A stretch of DNA of 27,901 nt from Actinomycetota bacterium (GTDB taxonomy: Bacteria; Actinomycetota; Thermoleophilia; Solirubrobacterales; Solirubrobacteraceae). The position numbers were made by a program, and so were the translations under genes. Where the stretch lies: positions 1-27,901 of the forward strand of contig VAWY01000092.1 in assembly GCA_005888335.1 (NCBI GenBank), written 5' to 3'. Shown here piece by piece: positions 7,877-16,518 of the stretch. The notes below the pieces were generated by a model. The model was given only the letters and a program-made list of their open reading frames with translations. It ran no database searches and was not told the origin of the DNA. The stretch's first letter is position 1. Every line of letters begins with the position of its first letter.

Positions 7877-8311
7877 TCAGACCGGGCGGTCGCCCACGAA
7901 CATCCGCACGTCGATGTTGCCTCTGGTCGCCTTGGAGTACGGGCAGACCTTGTGGGCGGTGTGCATCAGCTCGGCGGCCTTGTCGTCGTCGACCCCGGGC
8001 ATCGTGCCGTGCAGCTCGACGGCCACGCCGAAGCCGCCGTCGTCGGTCTGGACGAGGTCGACCGCGGAGTCCATCGTGAACTCCTTGGCGGAGATCTTCT
8101 GCGAGCGCGCGACGAGCGAGAGGGCACTGAGGAAGCAGGCGCCGAACCCGAGCGCGAAGAGCTCCTCGGGGTTCGTCGCCTCGGGCAGGTCCGAGGGCCC
8201 CCCGAGCTCGGCCGGCGGCTTGATGACCAGGTCCGGGTGCCCGTCGGCGGCGGTGGCGCGGCCGTCGCGGCCGCCCTTGTTGTGGGCGCGAGCGGTGTAC
8301 AGGGTCTTCAT
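7877..8311 (-). CDS. ohr: Organic hydroperoxide resistance protein (Ohr/OsmC family)
   Basis: Ohr is a thiol peroxidase that reduces organic and fatty-acid hydroperoxides using two cysteines. The 144-residue sequence shows MKTLYTARA at the N-terminus, Arg17 or Arg19 in the GGRDGRAT segment, Glu50 in ATNPEELFALGFGACF with peroxidatic Cys59, and resolving Cys123 in KVCPYSKATRGN. This is the Ohr rather than the OsmC signature. The ATG at 8309-8311 gives the standard length; the frame open upstream is a shadow of prfB. It heads a five-gene unit, and its upstream gap has two perfect inverted repeats that could be an operator. No ohrR-type MarR gene is adjacent. Confidence 0.95.
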   Translation of the reverse strand: MKTLYTARAHNKGGRDGRATAADGHPDLVIKPPAELGGPSDLPEATNPEELFALGFGACFLSALSLVARSQKISAKEFTMDSAVDLVQTDDGGFGVAVELHGTMPGVDDDKAAELMHTAHKVCPYSKATRGNIDVRMFVGDRPV

Positions 8312-8319
8312 GGCGCGCG

Positions 8320-8325
8320 ACCCTA
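8320..8325 (-). promoter_or_regulatory. Candidate -10 box of a leaderless promoter (ohr)
   Basis: On the minus strand TAGGGT ends 8 bases before the ohr ATG, which lacks a Shine-Dalgarno sequence. The spacing fits transcription beginning at the start codon. Confidence 0.4.
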
Positions 8326-8329
8326 CTGA

Positions 8330-8380
8330 CCGGTGGCCACCGGCAGGATGCCGGTCGGCCCCCGACTGGTCAGAATGACC
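8330..8380. promoter_or_regulatory. Two inverted repeats upstream of ohr (possible operator)
   Basis: A perfect 14-bp palindrome, CCGGTGGCCACCGG, occupies 8330-8343, just upstream of the candidate ohr -10 box. A second dyad, GGTCA-gaa-TGACC, lies at 8368-8380. Both fall in the 98-base gap between prfB and ohr. They could bind a repressor of ohr, or form the prfB terminator; the sequence alone does not decide. Confidence 0.45.
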
Positions 8381-8409
8381 GCCGGCCGGAAGCCGAAGCG
8401 TCTTATCGG

Positions 8410-9514
8410 TCAGTTCTGCGCGGCGTTGCCCAGCAGCCAGGCGCGCGCGAACCCGTCGAGGTCGCCGTCGAGGACCGCGGTGGCGTTGCCCACCTCGTGG
8501 TTGGTCCGGTGGTCCTTGACCATCGTGTAGGGGTGCAGGACGTACGAGCGGATCTGCGAGCCGAAGTTGACGTCCTGCGCCTCGCCCTTCTCGCGCGCGA
8601 TCTCCTCGGCCCGCTCGCGCTCGGCGCGCTCGGCGAGCTTGGAGCGCAGCATCGACATCGCCGTCTCGCGGTTCTGGGTCTGCGAGCGCTCGTTCTGGCA
8701 CTGCACCACGATGCCGGTGGGGCGGTGCGTGACGCGCACCGCCGAGTCGGTCTTGTTGACGTGCTGGCCGCCGGCGCCCGACGCGCGGTACGTGTCGACC
8801 TGCAGGTCGTCGGGATCGATGACGATCTCCGTGGTGTCCTCGACCACCGGCGCGACCTCGACGCCCGCGAAGCTCGTCTGGCGCCGGTGGGCGGCGTCGA
8901 ACGGGCTCAGGCGCACGAGCCGGTGCACGCCGCGCTCGGCGGTGTAGAGGCCGTACGCGTTCTCGCCGCTGACGCGGAACGTCGCCGACTTGATGCCCGC
9001 CTCCTCCCCCGGGCTCGCCTCGAGCAGCTCGACCCTGAAGCCGCGCTTCTCGGCCCAGCGCATCTCCATGCGCAGGACCATCTCGGCCCAGTCTTGGGCG
9101 TCGGTGCCGCCGGCGCCCGCGTTGACCGTGACGAGCGCGTCGCCGGGGTCGTAGCGGCCGCTGAAGAGGCGCTGCTCCTCGAGGTGCTCGAGGCGGCGCT
9201 CGACGTCGCCGAGCTGCTCCTCGATCTCGCCGGCGAGGTCGGGGTCGTCGCCGAGCTCGACGAGGTCCTCGACGTCGCGCTCGAGCCCCTCGAACTCGTC
9301 GAGCTTGCGGCTGATCTGGGCGTGCTCGGTGTTGACCTTCGCCGCGGTCTCGCTGTCGTCCCAGAAGCCGGGCGCCTGCATCTGCTCCTCGAGCGCGCGC
9401 CGGCGCTCGCTCAGGGCAGCGGGGTCAAAGGTAGTCCGCGAGCAGCTTGAGCTGGTCGCGGATCGCCGTCAGGCGCTGGGGCGTCGGCTCGGCGTTCGAG
9501 GGCGGCTGGGGCAT
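8410..9514 (-). CDS. prfB: Peptide chain release factor 2, made by programmed +1 frameshift
   Basis: RF2 ends translation at UGA and UAA. The gene is in two frames. ATG at 9512-9514 opens 29 codons ending QLKLLADYL, then an in-frame TGA. Slipping forward one base at CTT-TGA-C continues as DPAALSERRRALEEQ into MQAPGFWDD and on to the stop at 8410, for a protein of about 367 residues, normal for RF2. After joining, the UGA-recognition tripeptide SPF falls at about 203-205 and the catalytic GGQ at about 248-250, close to E. coli numbering. The frameshift autoregulates RF2 level. Reading only the long frame from 9381 would lose the N-terminal helices. The upstream gap is 28 bases to a divergent gene. 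Confidence 0.95.
9425..9430 (-). other. prfB programmed +1 frameshift site (CTT TGA, followed by C)
   Basis: On the minus strand CTT (9428-9430) is followed by TGA (9425-9427) and then C, the classic RF2 slippage site with its poor UGA-C termination context. The usual AGGGGG Shine-Dalgarno-like stimulator a few bases before CTT is not present; the bases there read GCGGACTAC. Confidence 0.93.
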
Positions 9515-9523
9515 CTCAGCCGC

Positions 9524-9533
9524 AGGGTATCTT
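9524..9533. promoter_or_regulatory. Overlapping divergent -10 boxes between prfB and the coiled-coil gene
   Basis: Ten bases, AGGGTATCTT, hold two candidate -10 hexamers. TATCTT on the plus strand (9528-9533) lies 9 bases before the GTG at 9543, and TACCCT on the minus strand (9524-9529) lies 9 bases before the prfB ATG. With only 28 bases between start codons, both transcripts would have to be essentially leaderless, and polymerases would compete for the site. Confidence 0.45.
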
Positions 9534-9542
9534 GCGTGCCCG

Positions 9543-10046
9543 GTGAACCCGTTGCTCCTGCCGCCGCGGCTCGCGCTGCGCGCCCTCGACGACCTCCACG
9601 CGATCGCCGAGGCGGCCCGGCGGCTCCCGACCATCGAGGCGAGCCTCGTCGAGCGCTTTGCGCGACTCGAGGAGCGCGCCGACGGCATCGAAGGCCAGCT
9701 CGGCGAGGTCCTCGGGCTCGGCCGGCAGATCGAGCACCGCGGCGGCGAGCTCGTCGCGCTGGGCGAGCGCATCGACGTCCGCGCCGACGACGTGATGGCC
9801 ATGGGCGACCGCCTGCACGAGAGCGGGCGGCGCCTGGTGGCCCAGGGCGAGGTGATCGCGGCGCGCGCCGCCGAGGTCGCGCTGGCCGCCGCCGACCTCG
9901 CCGCAGCCTTCCCCACGCTCGAGCGCACCGCGCAGATCGGCGAGACGCTCGCGCAGGCCGTCGAGCCGCTCCAGGGCGCCGCCGAGCGCCTCGGGCGAAT
10001 CGTCGACCGCCTCCCCGGCGGGGCCCGCGCGCGCCCTCGCGCCTGA
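9543..10046 (+). CDS. Hypothetical coiled-coil/amphipathic helical protein
   Basis: This 167-residue protein is almost entirely predicted helix, with long runs of Ala, Glu, Arg and Leu in heptad-like spacing. Examples are the regions around LERFARLEERADGIEGQL, then GERIDVRADDVMAMGDRLHE and AARAAEVALAAADLA. It has no signal peptide, no cysteines and a Pro/Arg-rich tail. The opening (NPLLLPPRLALRALDDLHAIAEAARRLP) looks like that of other actinobacterial hypothetical proteins I cannot name more precisely. The pattern resembles apolipoprotein-like or methyl-accepting-type coiled coils, so a scaffold or membrane-surface role is possible. I chose GTG at 9543 because the frame upstream runs antisense through prfB and a -10-like hexamer lies 9 bases before this codon. 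No function is assigned. Confidence 0.75.
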   Translation: MNPLLLPPRLALRALDDLHAIAEAARRLPTIEASLVERFARLEERADGIEGQLGEVLGLGRQIEHRGGELVALGERIDVRADDVMAMGDRLHESGRRLVAQGEVIAARAAEVALAAADLAAAFPTLERTAQIGETLAQAVEPLQGAAERLGRIVDRLPGGARARPRA

Positions 10047-10131
10047 CCCCGCTGCTCGCCGCCAACCTTCGCGCAGTGCCCGCGTTTTCGGTGCGACAAC
10101 ACACCAGTCCTTTGGGAGCTAGGGAGGCACC

Positions 10132-11223
10132 ATGCGAAGGACGCTGCACCGCCGCGCGGGCAAGGGGGCTCTGGCCGCGACGGTGACCATGCTGGCGTTG
10201 GGCGTGTGCGCGACGAGCGCCACGGCCGACAAGGGCGGGGTTCCGCACGCCGGCAGCAATGGCCAAGGCAGACAGGGATCGTCGCCGCCGGCCGCGTCGG
10301 AGCCGGCCTCGCCGGGGCAGGACCAGGGGCAAGCCAACCAGCAGGCGCCTCCGGCCAAGCCGGCCAAGCGCCACAAGAAGACCAGCGGGGGCGGCGGCAA
10401 GAAGGCGCGGCCCGCGCGGCCTGCGCGGCCTGTGGCGCCGGCTGCCGACCAGCACGCGTCCAACGCCAACCCGGGCAAGACGACGATCTGCCACCACACG
10501 GGCTCGCAGAGCAACCCGTGGGTGCAGATCACGGTCGCCGACCGGGCACTGCCGGCCCACCGACGGCACGGCGACCTGATCCCGGCTCCGGCGGGCGGCT
10601 GCCCGAAGCCGCAGCGGGCCGCGAACGAGAAGGCGGCGGCGCCGCCGGGATCTGACCACGCCCGCGAGCACGGCAAGCAGGGCAAGACGACGATCTGCCA
10701 TCGCACGGGGTCGGAGACCAACCCGTGGGTGGAGATCACCGTCGCGAACCCGGCGCTCAAGGCGCACCGCGCTCACGGCGACATCGTCCCGGCTCCGGCC
10801 GAGGGCTGTCCCAAGCCGCAGCAGACCGAGGAGACGCCGCCGGCCTCGCCCGGCGGGGGGTCGACGTCGGACCTGTCCGGCACGACGATCAGCGCGAACT
10901 CCCTCGCGCCGGTGACGCCCGCCCCCGGGGCCATGCTGGGCGACTCGCAGCCCCAGCCGGTCCCGTCCGGCGAGGTGCTGGGCGAGACGGTCAGCAGCGC
11001 CGGGAGCGGCAGCGCACGCGGCACCGCGCCGGGGGCCGTCGCCGGAACGGTCTCCGCGCCCCAGGTCACCCCGGCCGCCCCGACGGCCGTGGCGGCCGCG
11101 GCGCGGACGGGGTCGCGCGGCCTGCCGTTCACGGGCTGGCCCGCCTGGCTGCTCGCGCTTGCGGGCGCGAGCGCCCTGTTGGGCGGCGTCGCGCTGCGGC
11201 GCGCGCACCTGCTGAGCCGCTGA
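10132..11223 (+). CDS. Secreted LPFTG-anchored surface protein with two CHxTGS repeats
   Basis: This is a 363-residue exported protein. A Sec signal peptide covers residues 1-32 (basic start, hydrophobic LAATVTMLALGV, cleavage likely after ATA). A low-complexity Pro/Lys/Gly linker follows. Two copies of a ~45-residue repeat sit at 115-159 and 184-228. Each reads GKTTICHxTGSxxNPWVxIT, then a conserved A-H-x-x-H-G-D and a closing GCPKP, so each keeps two Cys and three His. A Ser/Thr/Pro-rich stalk leads to the sorting signal LPFTG (331-335), a hydrophobic helix (337-354) and a basic tail. A sortase should anchor it to peptidoglycan. A good ribosome site (GGAGG, 4 bases before ATG) supports the start. 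The Cys/His pattern suggests disulfides or metal binding (inference); the ligand is unknown. Confidence 0.9.
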   Translation: MRRTLHRRAGKGALAATVTMLALGVCATSATADKGGVPHAGSNGQGRQGSSPPAASEPASPGQDQGQANQQAPPAKPAKRHKKTSGGGGKKARPARPARPVAPAADQHASNANPGKTTICHHTGSQSNPWVQITVADRALPAHRRHGDLIPAPAGGCPKPQRAANEKAAAPPGSDHAREHGKQGKTTICHRTGSETNPWVEITVANPALKAHRAHGDIVPAPAEGCPKPQQTEETPPASPGGGSTSDLSGTTISANSLAPVTPAPGAMLGDSQPQPVPSGEVLGETVSSAGSGSARGTAPGAVAGTVSAPQVTPAAPTAVAAAARTGSRGLPFTGWPAWLLALAGASALLGGVALRRAHLLSR

Positions 11224-11230
11224 CCGGACG

Positions 11231-11281
11231 CCGCAGGGCGCGCCGCGCGGCGCGCCCTGCGGCCCGACATGGCGTGTCGGG
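11231..11281. terminator. 32-bp perfect palindrome plus second hairpin after the LPFTG gene
   Basis: Eight bases after the stop codon, 11231-11262 is a perfect 32-bp palindrome (arms begin CCGCAGGGCGCGCC). It is followed at once by CCCGACA-tggcg-TGTCGGG (11263-11281). Such tandem GC hairpins between convergent genes fit transcription termination in both directions, although neither has a T-run. Confidence 0.75.
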
Positions 11282-11310
11282 TGCGCCGCGCGCCTCTTAG
11301 CCTGGATCTC

Positions 11311-11354
11311 CGATTCTCGCGGCGCGAGACGCCCGGACGCCTTCGTCATACGGC
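11311..11354. repeat. Dispersed 44-bp REP-like element, copy 1
   Basis: These 44 bases match 14883-14926 at 41 of 44 positions, same orientation. The element contains the small hairpin CTCGC-ggc-GCGAG and ends in GTCATACGGC. It is intergenic in both places, which fits a REP-type mobile or structural repeat rather than coding sequence. Confidence 0.85.
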
Positions 11355-11407
11355 TTCGGCCGCGGACCGAAGGGGTCGTCACCCTGCGGATGCGCGGCCG
11401 AAGCCGT
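11350..11407. terminator. Long GC hairpin downstream of secA
   Basis: CGGCTTCGGCCGCG at 11351-11364 is exactly complementary to CGCGGCCGAAGCCG at 11393-11406, with one more A-T pair at 11350/11407. This makes a 15-bp stem around a 28-base loop that itself contains GACC...GGTC. Lying 50 bases past the secA stop, it is a likely terminator for secA. There is no T-run. Confidence 0.6.
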
Positions 11408-11459
11408 CTGACTCGGCCTCCGGACCCCTCGCATCCACGATCTATCGGAGGTTGCAGGC

Positions 11460-14318
<2,859 letters not shown>

Positions 14319-14325
14319 GGAAGTC

Positions 14326-14331
14326 AGACTA
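14326..14331 (-). promoter_or_regulatory. Candidate -10 box of a leaderless promoter (secA)
   Basis: On the minus strand TAGTCT ends 7 bases before the secA ATG, which has no Shine-Dalgarno sequence. With a GC hairpin between hpf and secA, an own leaderless promoter for secA is plausible. Confidence 0.4.
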
Positions 14332-14409
14332 GCAATGGGTCGGGGGGCGAAATGGGGTGAGGGAACGGCCCGCCGAGGGGTCTTTCGGCGACCGCGAACG
14401 AGGCCCTGA

Positions 14410-14442
14410 GGCGGGGCGGCGAGGGAGCGCTCGCGCCCCGCC
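14410..14442 (-). terminator. GC-rich hairpin downstream of hpf
   Basis: GGCGGGGC (14410-14417) pairs perfectly with GCCCCGCC (14435-14442) around a 17-base loop. It lies 12 bases past the hpf stop and upstream of secA. It could terminate or attenuate read-through from comF-hpf. No T-run follows. Confidence 0.5.
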
Positions 14443-14453
14443 CGCGCGACCGG

Positions 14454-14804
14454 TCAGAGCGCCGGCCGAACGTCTGTCTCGACCGCGGCGGCGCGGGACT
14501 CGCGGCGCTTGCGGCGCTTGTCCCGGTGGCGCTTGACCTGGCGCGCAAGGTCCTCGGCGCACAGGTTCACCGCGTGCGGCATATCGCGCGCGCACTCCCT
14601 GGCGCGCAGGGTCACCCCCTTGAGGTAGAGCGTCGCCTCCGCGATCTGGTCCTCAGGGATGGCCGGGTTGCGCTCTTGGAAAACCTCGATCTCCAGCCGT
14701 GCCAGCTCGGACACCTGCTTGGCCACCTTGGCGAAGCGCTTCTCCACGCGTTCGCGGAGGTCGTCGGTCACGGTCAGGTTGCGGCCCTTGACGTCGATCT
14801 GCAT
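14454..14804 (-). CDS. hpf: Ribosome hibernation promoting factor, short form (S30AE/RaiA-HPF family)
   Basis: This family binds the decoding site of the 30S subunit and silences ribosomes in slow growth. The 116-residue protein is one S30AE domain: MQIDVKGRNLTVTDDLRERV at the start, the beta strand DQIAEATLYLKGVTLRAREC, and the helix MPHAVNLCAEDLARQVKRHRDK. It ends in a basic RRKRRESR tail and about 15 extra residues. The C-terminal dimerisation domain of long HPF is absent. Actinobacteria usually carry long HPF, so the short form is notable. AGGAGGGG lies upstream of the ATG. It sits between comF and secA, the expected neighbourhood. Confidence 0.93.
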   Translation of the reverse strand: MQIDVKGRNLTVTDDLRERVEKRFAKVAKQVSELARLEIEVFQERNPAIPEDQIAEATLYLKGVTLRARECARDMPHAVNLCAEDLARQVKRHRDKRRKRRESRAAAVETDVRPAL

Positions 14805-14866
14805 CGCCGGGGACCCCTCCTGTCTGGTCGGTTGGTCCGATCAAGGTACGCCCGCGACCGGTCGCC

Positions 14867-14940
14867 TTCAACCTCGATCCCCCGATTCTCGCGGCGCGAG
14901 CCGCCCGGATGCCGTCGTCATACGGCGGATCGAGGTTCAA
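14867..14940. repeat. REP-like element copy 2 inside a long inverted repeat
   Basis: The 44-bp element (14883-14926) is enclosed by near-perfect inverted arms: TTCAACCTCGATCC (14867-14880) and GGATCGAGGTTCAA (14927-14940), 13 of 14 bases complementary. The right arm contains the comF stop codon. The structure occupies the comF-hpf gap and would fold into one long stem topped by the CTCGC-ggc-GCGAG hairpin. Confidence 0.85.
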
Positions 14941-15623
14941 GGAAGCGTTCGCGTATACGTGATTGCCGTGACCTCCTCGGCGCCCGCCTCGCGCAGCGCA
15001 CGGGCGCAGGCGTCCAGGGTCGCGCCGGTGGTGTGCACGTCGTCGACGAGCACGATCCGCGAGGGCACCCGGCCGCGCACCCGGATCGCGAGCCGGCCCG
15101 GCGCCCGCCGCCCGCTGCGCCCCGCGCCGAGCTGGCGCGAGGCCGGATCGGCGCGCGCGAGGCAGGTCGAGGCGACCGTCGGGCCGGAGCGGCGCCGCAC
15201 GAGCATCCGCGCGAGGGCGTGCGCCTGGTCGTAGCCCCGCGCGCGGCGCCGCGACGGATGCGTGGGCACGGGCACGAGGACGCCGTGCTCGAGCACCCCC
15301 GGCGGCGCGTTGGCCGCGATCTGCGCGGCCATCAGCTCGGCGACGGCAAGTGTGCCGCGGAACTTCAGCTCGCGGACGAGCGCGCGCGCCGCGCCGTCGT
15401 GGGCCATCGGCGCCCACGCGCGCGTGAACGCCGCCCGCCGCGCCGGGCAGGCACCGCACGGACGCGGCAGCGCGCAGCGCGGGCACGTCTCCGGGCCGAG
15501 CCACGGCAGCTCGGCCCGGCAGCGCGCGCAGAGGTCGCGCCCCGCGCGCCCAAGCGGCGCCCGGCACGCCAGGCACGCGGGTGGGACGAGGAGCGAGAGC
15601 AGGCGTTCGAGCACGCCGGACAC
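14937..15623 (-). CDS. ComF-family phosphoribosyltransferase-like protein
   Basis: This 228-residue protein has the ComF layout. A cysteine-rich N-terminus (Cys17, 20, 32, 35, 47, 50, 56, 59 in pairs) makes zinc ribbons. A phosphoribosyltransferase domain follows with VPVPTHPSRRRARGYDQA (117-134) and the PRPP loop VLVDDVHTTGATL (191-203). In competent bacteria ComF helps handle incoming single-stranded DNA; in others its job is unclear. I chose GTG at 15621-15623 because VLERLLSLLVPPACLAC is the normal beginning; GTG at 15612-15614 is an alternative. The frame open to 15767 is antisense to the ctaG start. It diverges from ctaG by 73 bases, and its stop lies inside the REP-like inverted repeat. 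Confidence 0.9.
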   Translation of the reverse strand: MSGVLERLLSLLVPPACLACRAPLGRAGRDLCARCRAELPWLGPETCPRCALPRPCGACPARRAAFTRAWAPMAHDGAARALVRELKFRGTLAVAELMAAQIAANAPPGVLEHGVLVPVPTHPSRRRARGYDQAHALARMLVRRRSGPTVASTCLARADPASRQLGAGRSGRRAPGRLAIRVRGRVPSRIVLVDDVHTTGATLDACARALREAGAEEVTAITYTRTLP

Positions 15624-15696
15624 GCTGCCCGACGAGCTGTGCCGGCGCCACACCGCTCTGCCACGACTCTGCGCCGCGATCGCCACAATCCCGCCA

Positions 15697-16518
15697 ATGC
15701 CTCTGGCCGGCGCCTCTCCCGACGCCTCCTGGAACCTCGAGCCGGGCGCCCTGGTGCTCGTCGTCATCGTCGGCTACGCCTACCTGCGCCGCTGGCGCGC
15801 CGTGCGCGCCGAGGCGGGCACGCTCGCCCTGAGCGGCTGGCGGGCCGCCGCCTTCCTGGCCGGCCTGGGCTGCGTGCTCGTCGCGCTCGTCTCCCCCGTC
15901 GACCGCCTCGCCGAGCAGATCTTGACCATGCACATGGTCCAGCACCTGCTGCTGCTCGACCTCGCGCCCGTCCTCTGCCTCCTCGGGCTGACACGCGTCC
16001 TGCTGCGCCCGGTCACGCGCCGCGTCCAGCCGGTCGAGCGGCGCGCCGGCCCGCTGGCCCACCCCGTCTTCGCCGCCGTCTTCTACGTGGCCACGATGTG
16101 GGCGTGGCACGTGCCGGCGCTCTACGACGCCGCGCTGCAGCACGCGGGCATCCACGTCCTCGAGCACTTCTGCTTCGCGACGGCCGGCGGGCTGTACTGG
16201 TGGCACCTGCTCGGCCCGATCCGCTCGCCCTTCCGCCTCTCCGGCCTCGCGCCGATCGGCTACATGGTCGCGACGAAGATCCTCGTCGGCCTGCTCGGCA
16301 TCGGCCTGACCTTCTCGCCGAACGCGCTGTACGCGTTCTACGAGCACCAGCCGCGCTACTGGGGCCTGAGCGCCGCGACCGACCAGGCCGTCGCCGGGCT
16401 CGTGATGGCCCTCGAGCAGTCGATCGTGATGGGGATCGTGCTGGCCTGGCTCTTCATCCGCCTGCTGAGCGAGGCGGACACGCGCGACCTGCGCGCGGAG
16501 CGCTACGCGCGCCCCTGA
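15697..16518 (+). CDS. Cytochrome c oxidase assembly-like membrane protein (CtaG/caa3 family)
   Basis: This 273-residue polytopic membrane protein has about seven hydrophobic segments, near 17-33, 47-68, 80-103, 120-138, 152-170, 185-205 and 235-258. Histidines typical of the caa3_CtaG family are present: MHMVQHLLLL in the third segment, WAWHVPALYD after the fourth, and HVLEHFCFATAGG with YWWHLLG later. The family is linked to copper delivery and assembly of cytochrome oxidase, so a respiratory role is likely but the substrate is inferred. I chose ATG at 15697 because the protein then starts just before the first helix; the frame upstream is antisense to comF. CACAAT lies 7 bases before the start. 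Its 3' end overlaps the convergent pyrophosphorylase-like gene by 16 bases. Confidence 0.88.
   Translation: MPLAGASPDASWNLEPGALVLVVIVGYAYLRRWRAVRAEAGTLALSGWRAAAFLAGLGCVLVALVSPVDRLAEQILTMHMVQHLLLLDLAPVLCLLGLTRVLLRPVTRRVQPVERRAGPLAHPVFAAVFYVATMWAWHVPALYDAALQHAGIHVLEHFCFATAGGLYWWHLLGPIRSPFRLSGLAPIGYMVATKILVGLLGIGLTFSPNALYAFYEHQPRYWGLSAATDQAVAGLVMALEQSIVMGIVLAWLFIRLLSEADTRDLRAERYARP

Noticed and set aside
8410..9381. prfB starting at the ATG at 9381, or a broken prfB
   Set aside because: The 29-codon leader, CTT-TGA-C and the resulting normal RF2 numbering of SPF and GGQ show a programmed frameshift.
10047..10131. Promoter for the LPFTG gene
   Set aside because: No convincing -10/-35 pair could be picked by eye in these 85 bases, although the ribosome site is strong.
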